DNA of 64,000 nt from Rhodocollybia butyracea (GCA_015501585.1 JADNRY010000015.1:1-64000); one strand, 5' to 3'; shown: positions 42,611 to 52,740, counted from the stretch's first letter. Notes: generated from the letters alone by a model not told the origin. Numbers and translations are program-made.

Positions 42611-45600
42611 TCAAGTATTCTTCATGGACACGTCGCTATCACCAACATTGGCCGGGCCTTTGGGATCATCCAGGATGGGAGGCGGAGCAGGGTAAAACCC
42701 AAAATCATCGGTGATTTTCGGGTCGGATAAAGACTGAATCATCGCGTTCAACTGCGATTCTTCGGCGGGCGTAAATTTTCCGGGCATGGAACCAGAGTTC
42801 TGGACTGAGTTCGGCATGGTAGAGGTCGAAGACATAGGATTGGGATGGATGTCCAGGTTGGATAAAGAAGCATTGGGAATAGAGCCAAAGGACAGGATAG
42901 GGTTCGTTTCGGGAGTAGAATTATTAGGTGAGTATTCCTTTGAAGTGCTGGGGCCTTTCTGACGAACATTCCTTCCCCTTTCCTTCCTAGTATTTCTGTC
43001 TCTTATCGTAGCACCTCTCTCGGCACTGCGTAGAAGTAATTGACTAAACAGAGGTTGTTTCTCTGATCGGACGTCGGATAACCCCAGAGTTCGAAGAATG
43101 ACAGACTGGCTATTGCCTCCTCGGGTAAATGTCGCAAAAATATCCCGGTTAATGGTAGGCATCGGCGCGTAGATCGTACCCGCTTCAAGATTGAAGACAG
43201 CAAGTTTTCCTTCAATCAACGGGTCGCTGTTGACTCGTTCAGCGAAGAATGAATACGCCACGGGGATATCCAGTCTCGTGAGGACGACACCTGGCTTTCG
43301 GAGTTGTGTGTCGAAATCCAAGCAGCACCGGATCTCCCCGACATCGAGGAAATATGTGTAGGTACCGCATCGAATGAGAATTTTGTTGTTTCGGACTCGC
43401 TGGAGCCATCTAAGAGGACGAGCCGATGATGGGTTGGAGGAGGTGTTGCTGGAGCTGGCCATGGATGGGGTTTCTGGAGAAAAAGTGAGTAATGGGTGTT
43501 CGTTCTTATTGCTTTCATCCATGTCTGACCCTGAATTTTCCAGGACAATTTGCATGAAGCTAACGAGCTGCGCAGGTGTAGCCACCATGCCACCGCTCTG
43601 ATCCAAATTCGGATCTGCGATATCGATGCGCCCTCCATCCGTAAGTTCACTAATGTCCGAAATTCCGATTGCCTCGAAATAATCGCTAATTGCATCTAAA
43701 TGGTCAATTTTTTCGTAGGGTAACCAGGTAAGATCGCCCGATTTCCACTTTATCTGGAATAGTGCATTTGACCTCGTTCCGGAGTGGGCAACAATGTGAT
43801 CTACCGCCCACTCTCCTTCAGCTTCGCCAAAGTCTGCTATTTGCGTCTCGAGTCGTCCCGGAAAGAGACGATCATCATTTGGGATGTGAATTCGCAATAA
43901 TGACGCGTGAAACGCGTCGTGGACACCTCGTTGCTTCAATCTAGAGGGTAGGTCCATTTTGAAGGTAGAGTTCCCGAAGTCCTTCAATATCCTGTATGGT
44001 CCGATAAATTTCGGTACTAATTTCCTCGCGTATCCTTTAGGAAATGTTATATTCTTGGTGGAAATATACGCAAGATCTCCTTCCACAAATGGAACAGCTC
44101 GACGGCGCCGATTAGCGTCACGAGTTTGCTTTACTCGAGCATTCAAGATGCTATCATGCGCCTGCATGACCGCCAGCTTCATTTTCTGGGCGTATACTCG
44201 GATTCCAGGATATTCATTCTTATCCGCGGAGTTCCATAAAAACGAACGGGGCATCCGACCCGTATTCAAGAAGAACGGTGAGTATCCTGTTGTTTCTGAG
44301 CGTGCTGAATTAATTGCAAATTCAATAGACGGGAGCTTAGTGACCCAGTCTTTCTGGTCAATAGCTACGCACTGACGAAGCATCTGGGTGACAGTGCGAT
44401 TTGCCCGTTCCGTCGATCCATCAGTCTCAGGATGGTACGCACTGGACATTTTCAATTTTGTACCAATTAGGCCATGTAGGTGAGTCCAAAACATGCTCGT
44501 AAACAATGAATCGCGATCACTAATGATATTTTTAGGAAGTCCGTGGTGCTTATAGACTTCGGCGAAGACAAGCTCAGCAATTTGCTTAGCTTTGTAGGTT
44601 GTCTTGCTAGGGATACAGTGTACCATTCCCGTTAGCAAATCAATAACAACTGTTATCATATCATAAGTTCCGTTACGATCTTTTGATTCGGGTAGAGGAC
44701 CAACAAAGTCCATCGCAATTGACTCCCAAGGATAGCCGGGAACTGGTAAAGAATTCAGTAGCCCATAAGGTCGGGCATTATTTGGTTTGGTGCGCTTGCA
44801 CGTGTGGCAAGATTCACAGTACGCGCTGACATCTGAAGCGATGTCTTTCCACCAGACATGGTCTCGAAGGTAATCAATTGTTTTTCTGGCGCCAAGGTGG
44901 GCTAGGAGTGAATGAGCTTCATCGATAACACATTCCTTAATGTTTCGACCATTCACGGTGAGTTTTGGAATACACAAGACCTTTCGGTCTTGTAATTTCA
45001 GATATACCAGCCCATTAGAGACCTCGAAGTTACGGTACTCTTTAGGTTTGTCAATTATCTTCTGAAATGTTGCATCGTTTCCGTACTGATCTTTTAAAAC
45101 TACTTCTAGATCAAGCTTGGATCGGCTTGCAGCCAATGCAGTGAGTAACGATGGATTTGTCGACTCTTGGGGGATCATGGGTTCAGCATCTAATTCAGAA
45201 CCAGATGCATTCGCGGGAATAGTTCCCTGTTCTTCGAAGATTGAAGGTAATATCTGACTAGTTTCGGAATTTTCAGGCAAGTTCGGTACTGAATGGGTAC
45301 TTCCGCCCTCCTTTCGTTCTTCACGGGGACCGTGCAAGACGAAACGCTTGCCCCTCATCCGACGAGCAAAGTCCCAGCTGGTCTCAACTCGCTTTCCAGC
45401 ATTCCGAGTGCTCATAGCAAACAACTCAGGCATCAAAGAAGCAGCTTCAACGTCGACAAGCACAGGCATCGTCACATCATGCTGAAGCAGTGCATCGTTG
45501 TCAACAACATCATGGTACGTGTATTCACTATGCGCACGCACTGTGCCAGGCTTATCATTTGAATAGATACGTGATAACGCATCGGCGAGGATATTATCCT

Positions 45601-47362
45601 CACCCGGAACATACACAACCTCATAGTTGAATTCCGAGATCTTCTCTAGCCATCGGGCTTGCCTCCCAGACAAGTCCTTCTGCTTTAGCAAGTGCACGAG
45701 CCCCTTATGGTCAGTAATCCACTTGAAGGTTACGCCCTGTAGTATATCCCGGTGGCGGAGCATCGTCTCGACGCCAGCCAACATCTCTATCTCATGGACA
45801 GGGTAATTCTGTTGAGCTGGATTGAGCTTTGCCGAATAGAACGCTGCCGCCTTAGCAGTTTTCCAGTCAGTACCCTGACATACGGCGCCACCAATACCAG
45901 TTGCGCAACCATCGGTAATCATCCAGACCGGTGGGGCATCCTCGGCGTAACTTAGAGGCACCCGATGGTGGTCTCTGGCACCTCCCGTGAGATGTTTAAC
46001 ATCTTCAAAAGCTCGTTGCTCCACGTAAGTCCAACGAAACGGAACAGTATCACCTGTTATTGAACTTAAATGTCCCATAGGTACACGAACCAGGCCAATA
46101 TCATCAGCGAGGTATCCCACAGAACCCAAAAAACCTCGAAGAAGGTCACGATTCGTCGGAGTTGGCCATTTCAATATAGCATCAACTTTATGTGGGTCCA
46201 TCCGGATCCCCTTATCGTCAATAATACAACCCAATACCTTGAATTCCTTGGGCAGGAAATGGAGCTTCTCCTTACTCAGGTAAAGCTTTTCACGTCTCAA
46301 AATGTCAATTATCAATTTAACATACTTTACGTGGTCCTCCAGCGTTTCAGAGTAGATGACTATGTCATCGAGATACACATCCATGAACCGTCCAATATAC
46401 TCTGAAAAAAGGTAGTTCATGAGTGCCTGGTAAGTTGCCGGGGCGTTGCAATCGCCTATCTGGATAACCAGACTCACCATATTCCCATCTGGTGTAGTTA
46501 CAGCAGTGCGCGGTACATGCTCAGGGATTATTCGGATCTGTTCATAGGCATCTTTGCCGTCAATAATTGAACGATATTTTGCACGAGCAACTCGCCTTTT
46601 GATTCCCTCGATATCTGGCATTGGGGATGAGAGTTTTCGAGTATTGGCATTGCGAGCTCGTAAGTCAACAACAACGCGTAGTTTTGTACTGCCAGGTTTA
46701 GGAATTAGCAACATAGGTACGGTATTACCAGAACTGGTTATTTTCCACCTACCAGAGCGTAAGTAAGCATCCCGCTTCTCGGCCCACTGGCTTCGAAATT
46801 TCTCCGGACATTTTGAAGGCCGCCAAGGCAAGATCTTCGACTCGTCAATTAGAGGTATGCTATGATTGATGGCTCTAAGAGGAGGTAAGTCCGTTTCAGC
46901 CATTGTCCTGCACAGAGGCTGAGCATATTCTACTAGCTCCTTCCGTACAGCATCAAGACGATCTTCATATAGATCCATTGCTCTGGACGATAGCTTTGCA
47001 ACATTTACTCCTTGAATAGGTAATGATTCAATACTCCCAATGACCACTTTGGGATTATTAAATGCTGTCGCGACTTTATGCTGGTACAGAAATGGTGTAC
47101 CCAGGATGACATCGTAACTGGACAGATTTGCGACGTCAAAGTATCGTTGCTCGGATATCCCTTGATACTGGAATTGAGCCTTAATTCCCCAATTTATTTT
47201 AGAGCGGGATCCCTGCACTGCAAGCTGCAGTGGCAAAGGTTTGGTTAATTCAATCTTTTGAATACCAAGTTGATCCGCAAAGGTTGACGATACGAAGTCC
47301 CCAAGGGATCCTGTATCGATTAGTGCACGCGCCGGGTGCCCATTTAATTTTACAACTACCAC
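42611..47362 (-). CDS. Gypsy Pol: protease, RT, RNase H, integrase, chromodomain, ~1583 aa
   Basis: Aspartic protease ALIDTGSLGDFVSS near residue 17. RT has VVDLRARNANT near 230 and the catalytic YLDDIVIYS near 335. RNase H has ITDGCATGIGGAV near 480 and WITDHKGLVHLL. Integrase has an HHCC finger ending CESCHTCKRTK near 880, then MDFVGPLPES and the core. A chromodomain-like block follows (EWAVDHIVAHSG, FQIKWKSGDLTWLPYEKI). A C-terminal extension of about 330 residues then follows, with no motif I know. The frame begins without an ATG at its 5' edge (GTG-GTA-GTT), just beyond the stop of the upstream ORF, so frameshifting or fusion translation is likely. It is intact. Confidence 0.93.
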   Translation of the reverse strand: MVVVKLNGHPARALIDTGSLGDFVSSTFADQLGIQKIELTKPLPLQLAVQGSRSKINWGIKAQFQYQGISEQRYFDVANLSSYDVILGTPFLYQHKVATAFNNPKVVIGSIESLPIQGVNVAKLSSRAMDLYEDRLDAVRKELVEYAQPLCRTMAETDLPPLRAINHSIPLIDESKILPWRPSKCPEKFRSQWAEKRDAYLRSGRWKITSSGNTVPMLLIPKPGSTKLRVVVDLRARNANTRKLSSPMPDIEGIKRRVARAKYRSIIDGKDAYEQIRIIPEHVPRTAVTTPDGNMVSLVIQIGDCNAPATYQALMNYLFSEYIGRFMDVYLDDIVIYSETLEDHVKYVKLIIDILRREKLYLSKEKLHFLPKEFKVLGCIIDDKGIRMDPHKVDAILKWPTPTNRDLLRGFLGSVGYLADDIGLVRVPMGHLSSITGDTVPFRWTYVEQRAFEDVKHLTGGARDHHRVPLSYAEDAPPVWMITDGCATGIGGAVCQGTDWKTAKAAAFYSAKLNPAQQNYPVHEIEMLAGVETMLRHRDILQGVTFKWITDHKGLVHLLKQKDLSGRQARWLEKISEFNYEVVYVPGEDNILADALSRIYSNDKPGTVRAHSEYTYHDVVDNDALLQHDVTMPVLVDVEAASLMPELFAMSTRNAGKRVETSWDFARRMRGKRFVLHGPREERKEGGSTHSVPNLPENSETSQILPSIFEEQGTIPANASGSELDAEPMIPQESTNPSLLTALAASRSKLDLEVVLKDQYGNDATFQKIIDKPKEYRNFEVSNGLVYLKLQDRKVLCIPKLTVNGRNIKECVIDEAHSLLAHLGARKTIDYLRDHVWWKDIASDVSAYCESCHTCKRTKPNNARPYGLLNSLPVPGYPWESIAMDFVGPLPESKDRNGTYDMITVVIDLLTGMVHCIPSKTTYKAKQIAELVFAEVYKHHGLPKNIISDRDSLFTSMFWTHLHGLIGTKLKMSSAYHPETDGSTERANRTVTQMLRQCVAIDQKDWVTKLPSIEFAINSARSETTGYSPFFLNTGRMPRSFLWNSADKNEYPGIRVYAQKMKLAVMQAHDSILNARVKQTRDANRRRRAVPFVEGDLAYISTKNITFPKGYARKLVPKFIGPYRILKDFGNSTFKMDLPSRLKQRGVHDAFHASLLRIHIPNDDRLFPGRLETQIADFGEAEGEWAVDHIVAHSGTRSNALFQIKWKSGDLTWLPYEKIDHLDAISDYFEAIGISDISELTDGGRIDIADPNLDQSGGMVATPAQLVSFMQIVLENSGSDMDESNKNEHPLLTFSPETPSMASSSNTSSNPSSARPLRWLQRVRNNKILIRCGTYTYFLDVGEIRCCLDFDTQLRKPGVVLTRLDIPVAYSFFAERVNSDPLIEGKLAVFNLEAGTIYAPMPTINRDIFATFTRGGNSQSVILRTLGLSDVRSEKQPLFSQLLLRSAERGATIRDRNTRKERGRNVRQKGPSTSKEYSPNNSTPETNPILSFGSIPNASLSNLDIHPNPMSSTSTMPNSVQNSGSMPGKFTPAEESQLNAMIQSLSDPKITDDFGFYPAPPPILDDPKGPANVGDSDVSMKNT

Positions 47363-48213
47363 CAGTGGCTTCGGATTTGGCGCGAGAAATCCTTAGTTAT
47401 TGCGGCGTTCCGCTGAACAGCTGGGTAAGTGCCCTTTGGCACCTGCACACCATTTAACCGAATGGATTCAACTCCCAAGACCTGAGTAGGTGAATTGTCA
47501 ATTTGTTCGCGCACGAACCATTCCCTCAAGAATAAACTCGAGGGATAGTAACACATTTCATAGTCATCGCGCATCTCTTGGTATGCACGGAGAAGGTGTT
47601 TCTTGTACCAGCGGATCAAGTCAAAATGAATATTCTGAACATGGCGCTTTGGTAATAGCACACAAAATTCCAGGTGCGCATCCAAAATCCGATAATTCTC
47701 GGGACTGTGCAATTCAACATTGAATCTAGAGATGTTTTCCATGCCGGAATCACCAGGGTATGGCTCGCCGAGGGCTAAGCATTTCACTATACCCATTTCA
47801 TAGGCTTTTTCCATCCGGTAAAACTTCAATACTTCGAAATCTCGAAGACGAACTCGGCCATCTGTCATCCGAGCGCGTTCAAGTGCATACCAATACGGCA
47901 ATTGGAAGTCAGGGTCTTTGAGCTGATCCCGAGTACAATATACCCATTCAAAGTTCTCAAAGTCAGGGTGCATTTCCCCGAAATAATCCGAGTCGCTAAT
48001 ACAGTATTCTTCATCCGACACTTGGTAAACAAAGAATCTGCCTATGTTATCTTTGGCAAGATCCTCATCTGTGGGGTACGGTGCCGCCATATCCAGCAAA
48101 TACATTGCACGTTGAGCCAATATATCCCTAATTGAGCTCGGGGGCAGCTGAGATTCGTACCCATGGTTGGGGTGATTCAAATGTCTGTACATCCAGGGCA
48201 AACCTGGAGCCAA
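47356..48213 (-). CDS. Gypsy Gag-Pol linker ORF, ~285 aa
   Basis: An open frame with protein-like composition (DILAQRAMYLLDMAAPYPTD, VYQVSDEEYCISDSDYFGEM, RLNGVQVPKGTYPAVQRNAA) overlaps Gag by 37 bp and Pol by 7 bp. The last part, before the Pol protease, probably forms the N-terminal side of the retropepsin region. I do not recognise the rest. It must be joined to its neighbours by frameshifting or translated by re-initiation. Confidence 0.7.
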   Translation of the reverse strand: MAPGLPWMYRHLNHPNHGYESQLPPSSIRDILAQRAMYLLDMAAPYPTDEDLAKDNIGRFFVYQVSDEEYCISDSDYFGEMHPDFENFEWVYCTRDQLKDPDFQLPYWYALERARMTDGRVRLRDFEVLKFYRMEKAYEMGIVKCLALGEPYPGDSGMENISRFNVELHSPENYRILDAHLEFCVLLPKRHVQNIHFDLIRWYKKHLLRAYQEMRDDYEMCYYPSSLFLREWFVREQIDNSPTQVLGVESIRLNGVQVPKGTYPAVQRNAAITKDFSRQIRSHWW

Positions 48214-49958
48214 AGCAATTTCCCTTGTTTTGGGAGAATATATCCATATGGCAAGTCATGTTTGGGCGACGGGTAAGGAGAATAATCAATATTTATATCA
48301 AACTCCTCACTTTCAGCAGGTATGGTCTCATAGTCTGAGTCGCTAATGGACTGTAGATCTGGCATAGAATCATGATCAGATTCTTCGAGTTCAGTGAGGA
48401 TGACATTACATGAGTCCCCAGAGGCCAATTCGAGGCCTACCATTCCAAGTCCAATTTCGGTAATCTCCTCGGTAGTCTCGGCGAGATTTCTTAATTGCTC
48501 ATCAGTTTTGACAGCCACACTAATGTGATTACTGGACACTCCGGGAGGTCCATTATTGGTGGATTTCACCATTTTCCCTTGAGGGCATCGATTAGACATA
48601 TGGCCCTGCTCGCCACATCGGAAGCATCGACCAGATGCCCGATATTCCTCTTTCTCTTTTTCAGAGAGCTCCCGACGTTGGGAATGAATTTTCTTGTTCG
48701 GGTAATGATTTCGTGAGCTCTGTCCCGCATTCTGGGTTGAGCTACCACCCTGGTGAGAAGGATTATCTCTCTTCCCGAAAGGCGGGAATTTCTTTCCCTT
48801 TGCCGAGAAAGAGTGTTTCGAACTGGTACTGCCAATTTTTCCATTACTGGAACTCTGGGCAGCTTTTTCAGATTTCTTCTTCTGTGGCTCGTCACCAGGA
48901 TCAATATTCTCTATGGTCTCAATGAGTTCCGCTGCATTAGCGATCTCCATATAGGTTGAATACTCTGGGTTAAGTTTCTCTCTCCAGAGACCTTTCTGGA
49001 TTTTTCGGTTCAACCCAGACCACAACTTGTGGACTTTTTCACGTTCGTCAATAAGTCCAATAGTATTGAACAAATCATTGAGTTCAGCAAGATAATCGCG
49101 CACAGATTTATCGTTCTGGAAGGTGCGCTTCAATTTGCGGCGTTGGTCCAGTCGATATGTCAACGGGAAGCAATAATTGTATAGCTCAGTGAAGAACTTT
49201 TTAAGTCTCCAATCAAACGGAGAGTCTGCAACGGAGGTCAGGTAAAACTGATAAGCTTTTCCTTTCAGATATTTGGAGAGCTTTAATACTCGTCGGTTTC
49301 TTGGTACATAGCCATCACGAACATAGGCTGTACCTTCCGTTACGAACTTAATGAAGGCTCGTACATCGACAGATCCATCATATGATTCTGGCGGGTCTGG
49401 CTTAAGCAACATTTTTTGTTTCTTTTTAGCACTCCGCCGCTTTCGGTGTTTATCACGGCGCCTATATTCTGAATCGGAGGATTCTGAGCTTGTGTCCCTC
49501 TCCGACTCATCTGAATCTGAATCTGACATTGACGAAGAACTAGAATCGTCGCTGGAAGAAGAATCGGATGATCCCCCGGGATTTCCCCGATTGTCATTCT
49601 TATGCTTCACGGCTCGTTTCTTATTTTTGGCCGGTGTCAGTAGTTTTGCCAAGTGATTGGTCGGAGCTAAAAGTTCGCTCGGGCGTACCACATGGCCAAT
49701 GCCTTGAACTGGCAGTTTCTTTGAGCTTTTCGGCCTCCTAGGTCGTTGCTCAACAATATCCCTAATATGGGATTCAACCAGATCTGTTACGGCTTCCGAG
49801 CCTGCACGGTGATTGACTCGTTTCTTAAGTTTCTTAGCCTTAATTTTAATTTTCTTAGGCTTGTTCCCTTCTGCTGGGATGTTTTCGGCATCACGAAGTG
49901 CTCTAAAATTTTCAAGAGCCTCCCTCTGCTTGTCAAGATTGACATCACTATCTGACAT
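48177..49958 (-). CDS. Gypsy Gag, 593 aa
   Basis: Starts MSDSDVNLDKQ. The N-terminal half is basic and Ser/Asp-rich. A retrotransposon Gag domain lies near residues 190-350 (KGKAYQFYLTSVADSPFDW, SVRDYLAELNDLF, LWSGLNRKIQKGLW). A CCHC zinc knuckle CFRCGEQGHMSNRC lies near 450. It forms the particle and binds RNA. The 3' end overlaps the linker ORF in another frame. Confidence 0.88.
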   Translation of the reverse strand: MSDSDVNLDKQREALENFRALRDAENIPAEGNKPKKIKIKAKKLKKRVNHRAGSEAVTDLVESHIRDIVEQRPRRPKSSKKLPVQGIGHVVRPSELLAPTNHLAKLLTPAKNKKRAVKHKNDNRGNPGGSSDSSSSDDSSSSSMSDSDSDESERDTSSESSDSEYRRRDKHRKRRSAKKKQKMLLKPDPPESYDGSVDVRAFIKFVTEGTAYVRDGYVPRNRRVLKLSKYLKGKAYQFYLTSVADSPFDWRLKKFFTELYNYCFPLTYRLDQRRKLKRTFQNDKSVRDYLAELNDLFNTIGLIDEREKVHKLWSGLNRKIQKGLWREKLNPEYSTYMEIANAAELIETIENIDPGDEPQKKKSEKAAQSSSNGKIGSTSSKHSFSAKGKKFPPFGKRDNPSHQGGSSTQNAGQSSRNHYPNKKIHSQRRELSEKEKEEYRASGRCFRCGEQGHMSNRCPQGKMVKSTNNGPPGVSSNHISVAVKTDEQLRNLAETTEEITEIGLGMVGLELASGDSCNVILTELEESDHDSMPDLQSISDSDYETIPAESEEFDINIDYSPYPSPKHDLPYGYILPKQGKLLWLQVCPGCTDI

Positions 49959-50380
49959 ATCGGAGATATTGACCGCTCCCCAATTCTTTGGGTCCGGTCC
50001 CTTCCCTTTGTCTTGAGAAGGCCCTTCTCCCTTGAGGAGACAGACTCATCGCTGCTCTGGTCGTCACCAGCAGCGTTGTTCTCAACGACCTTCATGCGTC
50101 GCTGAATGGCCTTCCGTTGGGCTTGAGAGAGCCGCATTTCGGCTTCCTTAATAGTTGCTCCTTGAGCCATGGTCAATGGCACAGGTTTCTTGGCCTGTGC
50201 CGGCCGAGTTACTTGCTTTGCAACAGGGCGCAAAGGAAATTTATTCATACTGCTATCTAGACTAGTCGCTCGGCGGCGATGTGATCCATGATGAACAGTT
50301 ATCCACTCATTTGGATTTCCTTCGTCATCACCGAGGTCATTCTCCATGTCCTCGGTTGAGTTCTGCTGGATGCGTTTCAC
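49787..50380 (-). CDS. Gypsy upstream Gag-side ORF (frame 2)
   Basis: The protein-like part (EDMENDLGDDEGNPNEWITV, HRRRATSLDSSMNKFPLRPV, EAEMRLSQAQRKAIQRRMKV) occupies the first two-thirds. The last part overlaps the start of the 593-aa Gag in a different frame and is probably a shadow. It overlaps the preceding 60-codon ORF by a few bases. It lacks an ATG at its edge. Confidence 0.55.
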   Translation of the reverse strand: MKRIQQNSTEDMENDLGDDEGNPNEWITVHHGSHRRRATSLDSSMNKFPLRPVAKQVTRPAQAKKPVPLTMAQGATIKEAEMRLSQAQRKAIQRRMKVVENNAAGDDQSSDESVSSREKGLLKTKGRDRTQRIGERSISPICQIVMSILTSRGRLLKILEHFVMPKTSQQKGTSLRKLKLRLRNLRNESITVQARKP

Positions 50381-50559
50381 GGCACCAGCGCCGTCACCTC
50401 TGTACTCGAGGCTGACTCAATTCCCGCTTGGGAGTTCAGACCGGGTTTAGTGGTCTGATTATTGCCAATGTTAAGCTCCTGCTTCTGGAACTGCGCAGGG
50501 CCGCGGCGGAGGTTGTAGCGACTAGAGTCGCGGGTTTGGTTTGTCGAGTTGTTGGTCAT
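50377..50559 (-). CDS. Gypsy first leader ORF, 60 aa
   Basis: Starts MTNNSTNQTRDSSRYNLRRG, the first ATG-led frame after the 5' LTR, and ends EVTALVP. The Asn/Gln-rich, basic composition is typical of Gag N-termini. The stop overlaps the next frame, so this may be the true N-terminus of Gag joined by frameshift. Confidence 0.5.
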   Translation of the reverse strand: MTNNSTNQTRDSSRYNLRRGPAQFQKQELNIGNNQTTKPGLNSQAGIESASSTEVTALVP

Positions 50560-50674
50560 TTTGTCGGTTGTTAGTGCCTGTGTCGGTGTCCGCGTTGATC
50601 AGACGAGGAGTGTGCCGTGGAAGACGATGAAGAGAGTTTTAAAGAGTAGAGAGCAGTTGTGAGGGTTCAAAATA

Positions 50675-50961
50675 TGTAACACTAGAGTGACGGATCACGG
50701 TAGTATCACACGAAGAGTGGGGGATTTAAAGTAGGTGCAAGAGAACCGGTGTAACTGGGGAGTTATGATTCTGAGAACCTATCGTACTTACAGTAACCAG
50801 CGAGCTTATATACCTTTCTAAAGACTATTACTATAAGTAGATACAATATAAACGGAAACGAGGAAGTAACGAACGAGTAAACTGCGATAAGATAAGTAGA
50901 TGATAATGAAAGCGTTAGGCGCCGATGGGCGCTTTAGTCACAAATAATCCTTTCTGTTACA
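50675..50961 (-). repeat. Gypsy 5' LTR (right on + strand)
   Basis: 287 bp, almost identical to the left LTR (one base shorter in a G-run, and TTTCTGTTACA for TTTCCGTTACA). Confidence 0.92.
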
Positions 50962-51049
50962 ACGAGTTGCAGCTGGCGAGGGTTAGGGAGCGTGTTTTGT
51001 TGATTCAAGATTGTGAGTACAACTGGTTTTCTGGGTTTTTAGTTGATAT

Positions 51050-51470
51050 CTCTATATCTTTACGCTATCTTCTTTATCAGAGCATTTTCGCAGTGATTTT
51101 CATCTCGATGGTGTCTCGTTTATCATGTGCTCGAAGCACTATGCCGTTTCCAGAAATAATCATGCTATGGCCATGTATTCCCAAAAAAGGAAGATCTGGA
51201 GACAACTGAGTTCGTCAGATATTTCCCAAAAAGGAAGGTCTAGGAAGGTCCAAGTCAGAATGTTCGGGCAGATATCGGATTCGTATGCATAGTCGAACAA
51301 GCGCGAAGCTGTAAATCAAATTTGGAAGCTAAAAACTGGAACTTCGAATCGACGGCCTTGCAGTCAACCTGCAGTGCGCCTACCACCGCACTCTCTCAGA
51401 CAGCCAGGTATTTCCAAAAAGGAAGATCCAGGACACACCCCACCGTCGGATTGTGAAGAAATTCCTTGCC
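51050..51470 (-). repeat. Insertion in GET3 intron 1, possibly tRNA-derived SINE
   Basis: The stretch is absent from other GET3 copies. TTCCCAAAAAGGAAG-like motifs occur three times (near 51180, 51222 and 51414). On the minus strand, GAGAGTGCGGTGGTAGGCGC followed by GATTCGAAGTTCC resembles tRNA A- and B-box promoter elements. No target duplication was found; low certainty. Confidence 0.3.
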
Positions 51471-52340
51471 AAATCTCTACCTTCCTTCTTGTAACTCTGT
51501 CCTTTCCCTTTCTTCTCCATCCCCACCCTTACTCATGTTCACGCGTTCACGCGTTCACGCTCCGCTCATGTTCCGCTCCCTTCCGTCTTTAGTGCACAGA
51601 CCAGCAACACCTCTCGGATGCATTCAGAAAAAATCCTCGAAAGACGCGACGCTCGTCAAAAGGTTCACCAATCTATCTGCTATGGAAATTGATCTAACGT
51701 GTTCGATTCAGGAGACAATTGTTGGCCATGGGTATCTTTTCTTATAATCCACATTAAATTAAGCATCTATCGACGCTCCACGTTGTTGCTTTCCTCACTT
51801 CATTACACTTTGCTTCACTTGATCACTATCCTCTCCCTCTCCTACAGCTGACTCGAATGGAATGGCGGCCTCTATGGCGCAAGGCCACGCGTTTGTTATC
51901 CCAGGTGTTGACAAAATCATGTCGTTTGTGGAAAGTAAGATATATAGCGTATGTGGCTCCTTTCTCCCTGTCCCTCTGTCCGTGGATGTCCGTCCCTCCA
52001 CTAAATTTATCACTCTGTCATTCCTCCATCCATATGCATGCTGCCAGTTTTGGTCCTTTCGCTCCATTCAGGTAATAATCTTTGACACCGCACCAACTGG
52101 CCACGCCCCCTCCTTCCCCTCCTTCCCTACTGTTATTGAAAAGGCGTCTGTAAAGCTAAATGTTGAGGGGATGATTCAGCAGGTGGTTGGTAAATCGTTG
52201 TTTTGTCTTTGTCTCTTCCCTCTTCATCTCCACATCCAGATGGGCAGAGAAGCCTCTTCCTAAGCAGATATGTTTGCGAAACTTGAACCGATGAGGGAGG
52301 TGATCACAGGTTATTAGGCAGTTCAAGGATCCCGTGAGTT

Positions 52341-52740
52341 TTCTTTTTCCCCATAAATTCTTTTCGTACCCCGATTTTGGCATTGGTTTGCTTCGTGTAT
52401 GCACGCGTTTCACCTTGTATTTTCAATATATTTCCTTCTTAAAGCAGGGCAGTGAAGCCTAACTTGTAGAACCTATAAAGTGCGATAGTATGATCAACCA
52501 CAGCAGGCGGGCCGCCGAATCAAAACACTCAATTGAGTCTCACAGTTGTATTTGAAGAATCTGCTAGTTTCCGCGCTGAGCTCGGTGAGCTCTGGAAGCA
52601 ACTCGCTCAGTGAGAGTAACACTGAGCGAGAGTAACCATGGTTTTGTGGGTCCAAAATAATAGCCTTGAATCAGCGCTATACATCATCGCCCTGGCTCTT
52701 CTGGTATATATATACCATAGACGAGATCCTTGATTTAACA
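52341..52740. other. Spacer between GET3 pseudogene 8 and TM12
   Basis: Shared post-GET3 block (AGGGCAGTGAAGCCTAAC, GGCGGGCCGCCGAATC), then the promoter region with TATATATATA at 52705-52714. No gene is supported. Confidence 0.45.
52705..52714 (+). promoter_or_regulatory. TATA box of TM12
   Basis: TATATATATA, 26 bases before the ATG at 52741. Equivalent boxes precede TM8, TM9, TM11 and TM13. Confidence 0.55.

Larger units (their letters stand above)
42259..50961 (-). mobile_element. Ty3/Gypsy chromodomain retrotransposon, very young
   Basis: LTRs 42259-42546 and 50675-50961 start TGTAACACTAG and end GTTACA; they differ only by one G in a run and one C/T. Perfect target copies ACGAG flank them (42254-42258, 50962-50966). 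The order protease-RT-RNase H-integrase-chromodomain marks a chromovirus. Coding sequence is spread over five overlapping minus-strand ORFs. It is inserted in exon 1 of a GET3 pseudogene, so it arrived after that copy had been made. Confidence 0.95.
41895..52340 (+). pseudogene. GET3-derived pseudogene 8, split by a Gypsy element in exon 1
   Basis: Upstream motif GAGGGCGCCTATCCGG. Exon 1 starts at 42136 with MSDTFEPLD and reaches GAAGATGACGACGAG at 42258. It continues after the Gypsy element at 50967 with TTGCAGCTGGCGAGGGTTAGG and donor GTGAGT. Exon 2 near 51595-51720 reads [19 protein letters not shown]. Exon 3 near 51855-51935 reads NGMAASMAQGHAFVIPGVDK. Exon 4 near 52075-52180 reads VIIFDTAPTGHAPSFPSFPT, with the Get3 switch-II motif DTAPTGH preserved. 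Exon 5 is near 52240-52335. A separate insertion of about 400 bp (51050-51470) lies in intron 1. Confidence 0.85.

Noticed and set aside
51360..51410. Functional tRNA gene on the minus strand
   Set aside because: Only box A- and B-like motifs are present; acceptor arms do not pair. At best it is a SINE head.
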